Below, in pieces: positions 51,764-60,970 of a stretch of DNA of 64,000 nt (position 1 is its first letter; each line of letters begins with the position of its first letter). Origin of the DNA: Terripilifer sp031921685 (GTDB lineage Bacteria; Pseudomonadota; Alphaproteobacteria; Rhizobiales; Beijerinckiaceae); assembly GCF_031921685.1 (NCBI RefSeq), contig NZ_JAPDHU010000002.1, positions 1-64,000 on the forward strand. The letters run 5' to 3'. Below the pieces are notes generated by a model that saw only the letters and a program-made list of their open reading frames with translations, ran no database searches and was not told where the DNA came from. The position numbers and the translations under genes were made by a program.

Positions 51764-54310
51764 GTGGGCGCTATCGGAAAGACGGTCGAGGAAGAAATCT
51801 TCCCCGACACATTGGGCGACGTTTCCACTCTGCGACGTAAATGGTTTGCCGCGCTGCGGCCCGGCGAGCAGCTTCCAGCCTATGAGGAGGTCGTGCTCGG
51901 CAGTATGGGCAGGCTCGCCAATCACATGGTGCTCCTACAAGGCAGCGGCGAGACGTTGACGATCCTGCGCACCGGGCGGGCGCTGCGGCAATGGCTCGGT
52001 CAGGATGCATGGGATACCCGAGTCAGCCAGCTCGCACCTGAATATGCAGGTATTCTGTCGGAGATTGCCGCCAATGCGCTGGCCAGCGGTCGGCCTTATT
52101 CCACGTCGACCTATCACGTGGTGAACGGCATCGTCCGTACCTTCGATATCTATGCCATGCCGATCGCCTGTCGCTGGGGCGCCCCGCTGGTCTCCGCTTA
52201 TGTCAACCGACGCGGCGAAGGCTATAGCCTGGTGGACAGCATCTTTCGCGCCACGGAAGATGGCTTTCTGGCACTTGCCGCCTGTCGTGACGCCAATCAT
52301 GCCACCGTCGACTTTCAGATCGTCGATTTGAACCAGGGCGCGTCGCATCTTTTGCGTTGTTCGACGCAGGCGTTGTGCTGGCGCAAACTGAGCGAGGGGA
52401 GCCATGACCTGGCCTCGCCGGACGTGCTGAAGCGCTTCAGCGCGGTGATCGAAAGCGGTGCGCCGGATCGGTTCGAAGTGGTGGCTTCGAATGGCACCCA
52501 CATTCGCATCAGCGTCGCCCCGATCGGCGATCTGCTGTCGGCGACTTTGACTGACGTCACCGATCTGAAGCGGCGTGAGCAATCGTTCCGGCTGTTGTTT
52601 GAAAACAATCCCATGCCGATGTGGGTGTTCGACGAGAAGACGTTCGAATTCCTCAACATCAACGATGCGGCGATCGCGCATTATGGTTACAGCCGCGAAC
52701 AATTTCTGAGCATGAAGATCGGCGATATCTGGCCGAATGACGAGCGTGACGGCTATTTAAAGGCCTTGCAGGACGTGCAGAGCTATCAATCGCGGCGGAG
52801 CTGGCGGCATATCAGAGCCGACGGGAGCGATATCGAGGTTTTGACCTTCGGTCGTTCGGTGGGCTTCGGCGAGCGCAGCGCCTGCTTGGTCTCCATCATA
52901 GATGTCACCGAACGCCGTAAGGCGGAGGCGAAGATTTCCTACATGGCGCACCATGATGCGCTGACGGACCTGCCGAACCGCGTCATGCTCCAGCAACGCT
53001 TGCAACAGACGCTCGATCAATGCGCCCGGCTCGACCGCAAAGCGGCGGTGCTATGCGTCGATCTCGACATGTTTAAGAACGTCAACGATTCCTTCGGCCA
53101 TCCGGTCGGAGACCGGCTGCTGCAGCAGGTGGCGCAGCGGCTCAGGGCCTCGCTCGGCATCAACGATCTGGCCGCCCGTTTCGGTGGCGACGAATTCGCG
53201 CTGGTCCTCGATCCGGTCACGGGGCCGGCGGAAGCTGGTGATCGGGCCGCGCGGCTGATCAGTGCCTTGAGTGTCCCTTACGATATCGATGGCCGCGAAC
53301 TGACGATCGGCGCGAGTGTCGGTATCGCCATCGCACCGCTTGATGGCGATACTTCCGAGGCCCTGCTGCGCAATGCCGACATGGCGCTGTACCGGGCGAA
53401 GGCGGATGGCGGTGGAGCGCATCGCTTCTTCGAGATGGAGATGGATCGGCAGGCTCAGGCGCGTCGTGCACTCGAGGCGGATCTGCGGCGTGCGATGATT
53501 TGCGGCGAGTTCGAGCTGCACTATCAGCCGCTGGTCAATCTGGCGGCGGGCCGCATTACATCGTTCGAAGCTCTGTTGCGCTGGCATCATCCGGAGCGGG
53601 GCATGGTGTCGCCCGAAGAATTCATTCCGGTCGCGGAAGACATCGGCCTGATCGTGCCGATCGGCGAGTGGGTGTTACGTACGGCTTGTAGCGATGCCGC
53701 GACCTGGCCGGCCGACATCAAGGTGGCAGTCAATCTGTCGCCGGCACAATTCAAGAGCCGCAATCTGGTGCCTGCCGTAATGACGGCTTTGGGCCATTCA
53801 GGCCTGTCGGCCGATCGGCTGGAGATCGAGATTACCGAATCCGTGCTGCTGGCGGAGACCGATGCCAATTTACAGACGTTGCATCAGCTCCGTGGCCTGG
53901 GCGTGCGCATCTCCATGGACGATTTCGGAACCGGTTATTCGAGCTTGAGTTATCTGCGCAGTTTTCCGTTCGACAAGATCAAGATCGACCGGTCGTTCAT
54001 TCGCGATTTGCCGGACCGGGCGGACTGCGTAGCCATCGTGCGCGCCATCTCAGGCATGGCGCAGAGCCTCAGTATCGCGACGACGGCCGAGGGCGTCGAG
54101 ACCACCGAACAGCTTGATCGGTTGCGGATGGAGGGCTGCACCGAAGTGCAGGGCTTCCTGTTCAGCCCAGCGCGCCCGGCCGCTTTGTTGGGCGAGCTCC
54201 TGACGCGCTTCGGCCCGAACGCGGCAACGCTCGCGCCTTCGCCTCATGTCGCAAGCACTCCAGAAACCGCGCCTGGAACGGTGTCGGTAACCAGTTGCGC
54301 CGCAGAGTGA
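51764..54310 (+). CDS. PAS-GGDEF-EAL cyclic-di-GMP enzyme
   Basis: This protein has 848 residues from a GTG with AAGGAG 5 bases upstream. It has an N-terminal PAS-like sensor region (about 30-160), further PAS domains (about 170-290 and 295-420; FRLLFENNPMPMWVFDEKT, SACLVSIIDVTERRKAEAK), GGDEF (HHDALTDLPNRVMLQQRL, VDLDMFKNVNDSFGHPVGD, active-site RFGGDEFAL) and EAL (FEALLRWHHP, MDDFGTGYSSLSYLRSFPFDKIKIDRSF, TTAEGVET). Both active sites look intact, so it may make or break cyclic-di-GMP. No membrane segment is seen. Its last 149 bp overlap the convergent LysR gene. Confidence 0.94.
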   Translation: MGAIGKTVEEEIFPDTLGDVSTLRRKWFAALRPGEQLPAYEEVVLGSMGRLANHMVLLQGSGETLTILRTGRALRQWLGQDAWDTRVSQLAPEYAGILSEIAANALASGRPYSTSTYHVVNGIVRTFDIYAMPIACRWGAPLVSAYVNRRGEGYSLVDSIFRATEDGFLALAACRDANHATVDFQIVDLNQGASHLLRCSTQALCWRKLSEGSHDLASPDVLKRFSAVIESGAPDRFEVVASNGTHIRISVAPIGDLLSATLTDVTDLKRREQSFRLLFENNPMPMWVFDEKTFEFLNINDAAIAHYGYSREQFLSMKIGDIWPNDERDGYLKALQDVQSYQSRRSWRHIRADGSDIEVLTFGRSVGFGERSACLVSIIDVTERRKAEAKISYMAHHDALTDLPNRVMLQQRLQQTLDQCARLDRKAAVLCVDLDMFKNVNDSFGHPVGDRLLQQVAQRLRASLGINDLAARFGGDEFALVLDPVTGPAEAGDRAARLISALSVPYDIDGRELTIGASVGIAIAPLDGDTSEALLRNADMALYRAKADGGGAHRFFEMEMDRQAQARRALEADLRRAMICGEFELHYQPLVNLAAGRITSFEALLRWHHPERGMVSPEEFIPVAEDIGLIVPIGEWVLRTACSDAATWPADIKVAVNLSPAQFKSRNLVPAVMTALGHSGLSADRLEIEITESVLLAETDANLQTLHQLRGLGVRISMDDFGTGYSSLSYLRSFPFDKIKIDRSFIRDLPDRADCVAIVRAISGMAQSLSIATTAEGVETTEQLDRLRMEGCTEVQGFLFSPARPAALLGELLTRFGPNAATLAPSPHVASTPETAPGTVSVTSCAAE

Positions 54311-55430
54311 GGCCCACTTGGCGCGGCGCATGGGGGATCGGCGGATGATCGATGGAGACCAGCCGGTCGTCGAGCTCGATGTGCCAACGCGACAGGATCG
54401 ACAGACGGTCGCTTGAGGCGAGCAAAGAGGTGATGGTCGTCAGGCAATTGGTCTCGAACTGCACTTTCATCGGCAGGTGCCAATCGGCCGCGAGCTGATC
54501 GAGCACATCGCGGCGGGGCAGGCCGGGTGTCGGATGCAGCCAATCGAACCGGGCAAGCGCCGCGGGCGTCACCTTCTTTACGCCCGCGAGGGGATGGCCG
54601 CGCCGGCAGACAATGGCATAGGGATCCTCGAAAAAGGGCTCCTCGATGAGATCGGCGAAGGGGGGCGGCGCGCGCAAGGCGCCGAACACGAGATCAAGCG
54701 CGCCATCGTTCAGTTCTCGGGAAATCTGAATATAAGGCGCTTCGATCACTTCGATACGATGGCTCTCGTCCTCGGCAAGCACGGCGGTGGATGCCTTGGC
54801 CAGCAGCAGACGTGGTGCGAGCGCCAGCACGCCGATGCGCAGGCTGGCGCGCGCATCCGACGCCGTGCCGATTTCCTCGGCGCCGGAGCGGATTTCGCCG
54901 ATCGCCAGTGCCAGCCGTCGGGCGAGTTCGGCGCCTGTTTCGTTCACCGTCAGGCCCGTCGCCGAGCGCCGATAAAGCGATGCGCCGACGATCTGTTCGA
55001 GATCGCGCGCCGGGCGCTGTAGGCTCGGCTCGGCGATACCGAGATCGCGCGCCGCGGCCCGAAACGAACCGGTGCGCCAGATCGCCAGCAGGCTGCGCAC
55101 CTGCGCGCTGGCAAGTTTCGACACCTGCTGTTCGACGATAGCGCCATCGGTCTTGCGGTTGGCCACGCCTTTCAGCGCCTTGCGAATCTGTTCGAAGAAG
55201 CGCAGCGAACGGCGTTGAAAAATCTGCCCAGCTTCACTCAGGAAGGCGCCTTCCGGTCCACGCGCAAACAGCCGCGTGCCAAGTTCCGCCTCAAGCTGGG
55301 CAATGGAATGCGTCAAGGCCGGTTGGGTCAAACGCAGCATCTGTGCCGCGCGCGACAGGGAGTTCGTCTGCGCCGCCGCATCAAAGGCGCGCAGGCGCCG
55401 CAGGCTCGGAACGGTATTGCGATCGCGCAT
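54162..55430 (-). CDS. LysR-type regulator with two N-terminal HTH units
   Basis: This 422-residue protein is longer than the usual 300. It carries two successive winged HTH domains, at about 8-70 (LRAFDAAAQTNSLSRAAQMLRLTQPALTHSIAQLE) and about 110-170 (LLAIWRTGSFRAAARDLGIAEPSLQRPARDLEQ), then a substrate-binding domain (LRIGVLALAPRLLLAKA, DPYAIVCRRGHPLAG). It is divergent from the amidohydrolase gene and probably controls that group. Its 3' end overlaps the EAL gene on the other strand by 149 bp. Confidence 0.9.
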   Translation of the reverse strand: MRDRNTVPSLRRLRAFDAAAQTNSLSRAAQMLRLTQPALTHSIAQLEAELGTRLFARGPEGAFLSEAGQIFQRRSLRFFEQIRKALKGVANRKTDGAIVEQQVSKLASAQVRSLLAIWRTGSFRAAARDLGIAEPSLQRPARDLEQIVGASLYRRSATGLTVNETGAELARRLALAIGEIRSGAEEIGTASDARASLRIGVLALAPRLLLAKASTAVLAEDESHRIEVIEAPYIQISRELNDGALDLVFGALRAPPPFADLIEEPFFEDPYAIVCRRGHPLAGVKKVTPAALARFDWLHPTPGLPRRDVLDQLAADWHLPMKVQFETNCLTTITSLLASSDRLSILSRWHIELDDRLVSIDHPPIPHAPRQVGLTLRRNWLPTPFQARFLECLRHEAKARALPRSGRSASGARPTKRPGALG

Positions 55431-55582
55431 GCATCCTCGAAAATCGAAATTAGGAAAAATTTAGACCCCTCGGGGCCGATTGAATAGGGGGTGCGGCAAT
55501 GCGGCCGCCTATAAGGCCAAAACATCAAGGACGCGGCGCTCTGACGAACCGCGTTTCAAGAAAAGGCCAAGACGGAGGACCC

Positions 55583-56446
55583 ATGGCGGCCACAAACAGC
55601 CAGATGATCATTGACGTGCATTGCCACGTGGTTTCGCCGGATCGCGCGAAATATCCCTTGGCGCCGCTCGGCGGCAAACAGTCGGACTGGTCGTCGGAAC
55701 GTCCGACCACGCCCGAACAGCTCATCGCCGCGATGGATACCGCAGGCGTCGCTCAGGCGGCTGTGGTGCAGGCCTCGACCGCTTACGGACATGACTCGTC
55801 CTATCTTGCGGATTCGATCAAACGTTTTCCGGCGCGCTTCACCGGCGTCTTTTCCATCGATCCCCTGGATCCGCAGGCGCCCGAACAGATCGATCATTGG
55901 CACGGTCAGGGCATGACCGGCATGCGGGTCTTCACCACCGGTTCGACCATGCCTGGCCAGCAGACTTGGCTTGACGACGAGCGTGCTTATCCAGTGTGGC
56001 AAAAGGCGGGCGAACTTAATCTGCCGGTCGCCATGCAGATGACGGCGCAGGGCATTCCGCTGCTGCTCAAGATCGTCAAGGCATTCCCGAACACGAATTT
56101 CCTGCTCGATCACCTGGCGCGTCCCGTCATCAACGATGGTCCGCCCTATGCTGCCGCCGAGAGCCTGTGGGGGCTGGCGGACTACAAGAACATCTATCTG
56201 AAAATCACCAGCCGCACGGTCGAACATTGTCAGGCCGGCAAAGCGACGCCTGAAACCTTCATGCCGAAACTCGTTTCGACTTTTGGCTCGGAGCGTCTGT
56301 TATGGGGATCCAATTTTCCCGCTCACGACGATACGCTGCCGAACATCGTCAAGGAGACGCTGCATGTTCTGGCGTCTGTTTCTGAGACCGATCGCGCCAA
56401 TATTTTGGCCGGCACAGCCCAGCGTCTTTACCCGGTTCTGCAGTGA
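55583..56446 (+). CDS. Amidohydrolase-2 family metal-dependent hydrolase
   Basis: This protein has 287 residues from the ATG at 55583 with GGAGG 4 bases upstream. It is a TIM-barrel amidohydrolase: N-terminal metal site IDVHCHVVSPD, VVQASTAYGHDSSYLAD, a third-strand region FLLDHLARPVINDG, and the C-terminal LLWGSNFPAHDDT with the metal-binding Asp. Family knowledge: hydrolases or decarboxylases acting on cyclic lactones/dicarboxylates (2-pyrone-4,6-dicarboxylate lactonase is a relative). It heads an operon with two binding proteins. Confidence 0.9.
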   Translation: MAATNSQMIIDVHCHVVSPDRAKYPLAPLGGKQSDWSSERPTTPEQLIAAMDTAGVAQAAVVQASTAYGHDSSYLADSIKRFPARFTGVFSIDPLDPQAPEQIDHWHGQGMTGMRVFTTGSTMPGQQTWLDDERAYPVWQKAGELNLPVAMQMTAQGIPLLLKIVKAFPNTNFLLDHLARPVINDGPPYAAAESLWGLADYKNIYLKITSRTVEHCQAGKATPETFMPKLVSTFGSERLLWGSNFPAHDDTLPNIVKETLHVLASVSETDRANILAGTAQRLYPVLQ

Positions 56447-56454
56447 GAATGCCG

Positions 56455-57357
56455 ATGACGAACTCAATCCCTACGCTCGCGACCGCGCTGAAACGCTATC
56501 CGACGACGGAAGCGCTGCTCTCCGGCAAGCTGACATCGCCGGCTTTCAATTTCGACTTCCACGAAGTCGAGCCCATTCATGACGTGTTCAAGCCGATGGC
56601 GCGGGAACAACGTTATGACGTGTCGGAACTGGCGATCTTCACCTTTCTGCAAGCCTATGCCTACAACAAGCCGATCGTGCTTCTACCCGTGGTGTTGGCG
56701 TCCCGTTTCCAACATGGCTGCATCGTCTACAATACCGACTACAACAAGGAACTGACGCCGGAGATGTTGCCCGGCAAGAAGATCGGCGTGCGTGCCTATA
56801 CTCAGACCACCGGTGCCTGGGTGCGCAACATTCTGTCTCAGGAGCACGCGCTCGATTTCGAATCCGTCGAATGGATCATTTTCGAGGGCTCCCATCTCGC
56901 CGAATATACGGAGCCGTCTTTCGTCAAACGGGCTGCGCCAGGCGTCAAGCTCCTGCCCATGTTGATGGCCGGTGAAATCGATGCTGGCATCCTCGGCAAT
57001 GATCTGCCGAACGATCCGAAGATCAAGGCGGTTATTCCCGATGCGGCCAATGCCGGCCGCGCCTGGCACGATAAGACGGGGCTGATCCCCATCAACCATA
57101 TGCTGGTCGTCAAGCGCGATCTGTTGCGCTTCCGGCCGGATCTGGTGCGCAACATCTATCAGACGTTCAAACAGGCGAAGGAAGCAGCCCCCGTAGCACC
57201 GGGAGCGATCGATATGCGGCCGATCGGCTATGACAAGGTGACGCCGTCGCTCGAATTGGCGATCCAGCTCGCTTATGAGCAGCAGATTATTCCGCGCCGC
57301 TTCACTGTCGATGAATTATTTGCCGAAAGCCGTACCGTTCTCGACGACCTTGCTTGA
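56455..57357 (+). CDS. 4,5-dihydroxyphthalate decarboxylase-like / binding-protein-fold protein
   Basis: This protein has 300 residues from the ATG at 56455; ATG at 56449 and GTG at 56443 are possible. It has no signal peptide. It resembles the SBP-fold family that includes 4,5-dihydroxyphthalate decarboxylases and related ABC-type binding proteins: YPTTEALLSGKL, YDVSELAIFTFLQAY, GKKIGVRAYTQTTGAWVRNIL, LMAGEIDAGILGN. It overlaps or abuts the amidohydrolase gene. It might catalyse decarboxylation of a ring compound, which is inference. Confidence 0.78.
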   Translation: MTNSIPTLATALKRYPTTEALLSGKLTSPAFNFDFHEVEPIHDVFKPMAREQRYDVSELAIFTFLQAYAYNKPIVLLPVVLASRFQHGCIVYNTDYNKELTPEMLPGKKIGVRAYTQTTGAWVRNILSQEHALDFESVEWIIFEGSHLAEYTEPSFVKRAAPGVKLLPMLMAGEIDAGILGNDLPNDPKIKAVIPDAANAGRAWHDKTGLIPINHMLVVKRDLLRFRPDLVRNIYQTFKQAKEAAPVAPGAIDMRPIGYDKVTPSLELAIQLAYEQQIIPRRFTVDELFAESRTVLDDLA

Positions 57358-57409
57358 CTTGTGTTCAACCCGGCTGGCGTCAGCTCGTCAGCCCTTTGGA
57401 GAAACCGCC

Positions 57410-58438
57410 ATGTTTTCTGGGACTGCCAATTGGCTACGGACGATCTCTCCTCTCTTTTTCTTCAGTGCGGTTTGTGCCGCGCAGGCGCAACCTTCAGGCG
57501 ACTTTCTGAAGGGCCAGACCGTGCGGGTCATGGTCGGCCATCCGCCGGGTGGCTCCTACGATTTCTACGCGCGCCTCGCCGCCGACATGCTGAAGGCCAA
57601 CCTGCCGCAGGCGGCTGCCGTAATCGTCGAGAACAAGCCCGGTGGCGGCGGGCTGATCGCGACGAGCTATCTCTACAATCAGGCGCCGCGTGACGGCACC
57701 GTGCTGGCCGTTCTGCCCGAGACAATAGGCAACACCCAGGTGCTTGAGCCCGAGATCGGCAAGTGGAAGGTTCAGGAGATGAACTACATCGGCTCCTTCT
57801 CACCGGTGAACACGGCTTTCGTGCGCCGCAAGAATTCACCGTCGAAGACGCCCGAGGATATGAAAAAGCAGGAGACGATCGTCGGTTGCACGGGCACCAC
57901 GGCGCAGTCCTTTCAATATCCGGCTTTGCTGAAAGTGCTCGGCGGCTTCAAGTTCAAGATGATCTGCGGTTATCCGGGCGCGGGCGAATATTCCATCGCG
58001 CTTGAACGGGGCGAAATCGATCTTGTCTCCTCGGCTTGGAATTCCTGGCGCGTCACCCACGCCAAGCAGCTCAAGGAAGGCGACCTCGTCGCCGTGATCC
58101 AGACGGGCCTGAAGCGCAATCACGAACTGCCCGACGTGCCGCTGATGCAGGAGCTGGTCGACGATCCCACCGCCAAGAAGGTCATGGAATTCGCTTCGGC
58201 GGGCGCCATGATCGGTCGAGCGCTCGTGGCGCCACCGCGCATTCCCGAAGAGCGGATCGCCTATCTGCGCGCGCTCTTCGACAAAATGGTCGCCGATCCC
58301 GCGATGAAGGAGATGGCGGCGAAGCGTGGCCTCGAACTTGAACCCACACCCGGTACGGTGGTGCAGAGCTATTCGGATGCGATCGTCAAGACGCCGCCGG
58401 AGATCGTCGAAAAAGCGGCCTTGGCCTTCAAGGGCTAA
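57410..58438 (+). CDS. Bug-family (TctC-like) periplasmic binding protein
   Basis: This protein has 342 residues from the ATG at 57410 with GGAG 9 bases upstream. A signal peptide ends at about AAQAQ. Bug landmarks are present: VMVGHPPGGSYDFYARLAADML, VIVENKPGGGG, VGCTGTTAQSFQY, KMICGYPGAGEYSIALERGEIDL. It is the second Bug protein in the window and the last gene of its operon, followed by a strong terminator. No TctA/B partner is present here. Confidence 0.92.
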   Translation: MFSGTANWLRTISPLFFFSAVCAAQAQPSGDFLKGQTVRVMVGHPPGGSYDFYARLAADMLKANLPQAAAVIVENKPGGGGLIATSYLYNQAPRDGTVLAVLPETIGNTQVLEPEIGKWKVQEMNYIGSFSPVNTAFVRRKNSPSKTPEDMKKQETIVGCTGTTAQSFQYPALLKVLGGFKFKMICGYPGAGEYSIALERGEIDLVSSAWNSWRVTHAKQLKEGDLVAVIQTGLKRNHELPDVPLMQELVDDPTAKKVMEFASAGAMIGRALVAPPRIPEERIAYLRALFDKMVADPAMKEMAAKRGLELEPTPGTVVQSYSDAIVKTPPEIVEKAALAFKG

Positions 58439-58469
58439 AGCAAGAGCTTAGGGAGGAAGCAAAAACAGG

Positions 58470-58516
58470 CGCCGGGTATGAAGCATCACGATGCTTCTGC
58501 CCGGCGTTATATTTTT
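58470..58516 (+). terminator. Rho-independent terminator
   Basis: CGCCGGG-TAT-GAAGCAT pairs with ATGCTTC-TG-CCCGGCG around a small loop (58470-58506), followed by TTATATTTTT. It lies 31 bp after the Bug gene. Confidence 0.92.
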
Positions 58517-58669
58517 CATGCGCCAACCCGAGTGGATCGAGCGCAATTGAGAAAAATGCGTCTCGAAACGGGCACCAATTCTCCACCATGAATGCCGGAA
58601 GGTTCCGGATCCACTGAACCACTAATCCGTTCTCTTCGTTCGCTTAAGGCGAGAAGAAGGAGATTCGCG

Positions 58670-59623
58670 ATGGTTCAATACTATTACGGAACTTCCGATA
58701 ACGGTGCGACCACGATGACGTGGCCGCCGCAGTCCACGGGTCCTGCGCCTGGACAAGATGCAGGCCAGGGATCGACGCCTCCGCCACTGGGAACGGCCCC
58801 ACCTCAGGATGGCGGCGGAGCAGGCAATCCTCACCAACCGCCGCCGAACAATGCGGGCGGTGATCCGAACACACCGCCGGCGAATGGCGGAGGGAATGGC
58901 GGCGGCGATGGAGGCACGGGTGGAGGTTTGCTTTCGGGCGGCCTTGCCAATCTCCTCAACGGCGTCATCGATAATTTCCATGCATCGATCGAAACCGCGA
59001 GCCATGATTTGGGGCTCGGCGGAACGGTTCATGGGATCACGCATCTGGGCGAGACCATCGGTTTGGGTGATCTCGGCGGCGATAATCTGCTGACAGATGT
59101 TCTCGATGCGCCGTCCGCCATTCTAAGCGGCAACACGGGAACCTTGCTTACCGATCTGGTCCACGACGTCGGCAATACTGTCGAAGCCACGGGAAACCTG
59201 GTGAACGGCGTTGGCGATGACCTTTCGTCGCCAAACGGCATTCTCGGCGTCGCCGGTCTCGTCAACGGTCTATTGGATGGCGTCGTCGGCCCCGGCGAAG
59301 GCGGATTGCTGGAAAACATCATCAACACCAATGCCCATGGTGGCGATGATGGCCACAACCATCTCCTGGATGTGAATGTCGGCGATCTTGGCACGGGGCT
59401 TTCACTGGGCGAGCTGAATGTGCTCGACGGCGGATCGATCCAAGTACCTTTGGTCGATGGGCTACATGCGGATGCGCTCAGCGGTCTGGTGCAGAACGGA
59501 CCGTTGGCGCAGGTGCTCGACATCGGTGATGTCGGCGGCGGCGCTTTGCCGGACATCGGCGGCATCACGCAATTGCTGCCCGATATTCTCGATCATAACA
59601 ACGGCCATTTCCTGCTGTCATAG
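58670..59623 (+). CDS. Gly/Asp-rich secreted-type protein, probable type I secretion cargo 1
   Basis: This protein has 317 residues from the ATG at 58670 with AGAAGGAG upstream. The N-terminus (1-90) is low-complexity, Pro/Gly/Asn-rich. The remainder is a repetitive LLxxVxDxxxxVxxxxxxLxxGVGD-type sequence (LLTDLVHDVGNTVEATGNLVNGVGDD). It has no signal peptide, no cysteine and no RTX nonapeptides. The C-terminus ends in a hydrophobic run after a polar stretch (DHNNGHFLLS), as in many type I substrates. It is convergent with the adaptor/ATPase operon, and the cargo at 62776 shares GSI-(Q/E)-VP and the VHDV motif. Confidence 0.75.
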   Translation: MVQYYYGTSDNGATTMTWPPQSTGPAPGQDAGQGSTPPPLGTAPPQDGGGAGNPHQPPPNNAGGDPNTPPANGGGNGGGDGGTGGGLLSGGLANLLNGVIDNFHASIETASHDLGLGGTVHGITHLGETIGLGDLGGDNLLTDVLDAPSAILSGNTGTLLTDLVHDVGNTVEATGNLVNGVGDDLSSPNGILGVAGLVNGLLDGVVGPGEGGLLENIINTNAHGGDDGHNHLLDVNVGDLGTGLSLGELNVLDGGSIQVPLVDGLHADALSGLVQNGPLAQVLDIGDVGGGALPDIGGITQLLPDILDHNNGHFLLS

Positions 59624-59642
59624 GCTGGGAGCCAGAAGCAAG

Positions 59643-59673
59643 AGCTGCCGCTGTTTTCAGCGGCAGCTTTTTT
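59643..59673 (+). terminator. Rho-independent terminator
   Basis: AGCTGCCGCTG and CAGCGGCAGCT form a perfect 11-bp stem around TTTT, followed by TTTTTT. It ends the first cargo gene and touches the stop of the convergent adaptor gene. Confidence 0.92.
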
Positions 59674-60970
59674 ATCGCTCTCGGAAGGCTCGGTACATTT
59701 GGTCGCTCAGCGGTTTGACCAGATACGAGAGAATGGTGCGTTCGCTGGTGCGCAAATAGGCATCGACAGGCATGCCGGGGATCAACCGCACATCGCCCAA
59801 AGCCGGAATGGATTTGGCGTCCATGGCGATGCGAACCGTATAGAAACTCGTTTCGGCCTTGTCGTCCTTGCTGGTGCTTGCCGATACCAGGGTCACCTTG
59901 CCGCCGATCTCCGGTGTCGAGCGCTGATTGAAGCTGGAAAAGCGCAAGACCGCATCCTGACCGACATGAACCTGATCGACATTGGAGGGCGGCACCTTCA
60001 CCTCAACGGCGAGATTGTCGGCATCGGGAACAATCAGCATGATTGGCTCGCCGGCGGCGATGACGCCACCTTGAGTGTGGACGGTAAGCTGATGGACGAT
60101 GCCCGATTGCGGTGAGCGGATGTCGATCCGCTTCAATTGGTCCTGTGCTGTGACGTAACGCTCGTTGAGTTCCGCGATTTTGGCGCGGATGTCGGCGAGC
60201 TGACGAGCTACGTCGCTGCGCATGTCCTGATCGACCTGGATGATCTGCAGTTCGGTTTCGGCGATACGGCCGCGGGACTCCGCGATCGAAGCGGTCAACT
60301 GCCCGCTCTCACCATCCAGTCGCGCCTGATTGCGCTCGAGCGCGACGAGACGGGTGAGGGGAACGAGCTTCTTGTCCCAAAGGTCTTGCACGCCCTCCAG
60401 TTCCTTGCGGATGAGTCGTGATTCCGCCAGCTTGGCATCGTATTGAACTTTTAGGCCGGTGATCTTCTCGTTCAACTGGGTGATGCGCTCGCGCAACTGC
60501 CGCTTCTGTCCGTCCGATGCATCGCGACGAAAATTGAACAGTTTGATCTCGCCTTCGATAATTCGGCCGGTTTCCGACTCTGGTGACGTATCCATATCGG
60601 GGGGAAAAAGAATGTCCGGACGCTGGTCTCGCTCGGTTTCCAGGCGCGCCTGCCTTGCCCGCAGCTCGCGCAGATCTTTCTCAACCGTGGCCAGACTGGC
60701 GCGAGCAACGGTTTCATCGAGCTTGATCAAGATCTGATTGGCTTCGACCCGATCGCCTTCGCGCACATATAACTCCGCGACGATGCCGCCAGTGGGATGT
60801 TGAATTTTCTTGATATTGGTTTCGACGACGAGCGAACCGATAGCGACGACGGCGCCCGACAATTCACTCGTCGCACCGACATAGCCCATGCCGCCGACGA
60901 GGAAGATCGCAGCGATGGAACTGTTGCGCAAATGGCGTTCCAACGAAATTTGGGATGGTCGCTTGCTCAT
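59672..60970 (-). CDS. Type I secretion adaptor (HlyD/PrtE-type membrane fusion protein)
   Basis: This 432-residue protein has a single N-terminal membrane span (about 16-40), a first lipoyl half (HPTGGIVAELYVREGDRV), a long coiled coil (about 105-275), a second lipoyl half (IRSPQSGIVHQLTVHTQGGVI) and a C-terminal beta-domain. It starts with an ATG overlapping the ATPase stop by 4 bp. Family knowledge: links the inner-membrane ABC protein to an outer-membrane TolC-like pore. No TolC gene is seen in this window. Confidence 0.95.
   Translation of the reverse strand: MSKRPSQISLERHLRNSSIAAIFLVGGMGYVGATSELSGAVVAIGSLVVETNIKKIQHPTGGIVAELYVREGDRVEANQILIKLDETVARASLATVEKDLRELRARQARLETERDQRPDILFPPDMDTSPESETGRIIEGEIKLFNFRRDASDGQKRQLRERITQLNEKITGLKVQYDAKLAESRLIRKELEGVQDLWDKKLVPLTRLVALERNQARLDGESGQLTASIAESRGRIAETELQIIQVDQDMRSDVARQLADIRAKIAELNERYVTAQDQLKRIDIRSPQSGIVHQLTVHTQGGVIAAGEPIMLIVPDADNLAVEVKVPPSNVDQVHVGQDAVLRFSSFNQRSTPEIGGKVTLVSASTSKDDKAETSFYTVRIAMDAKSIPALGDVRLIPGMPVDAYLRTSERTILSYLVKPLSDQMYRAFRER

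Noticed and set aside
53051..53590. Long minus-strand frames inside the GGDEF/EAL gene
   Set aside because: They are shadows of a high-GC gene; the plus frame carries all catalytic motifs.
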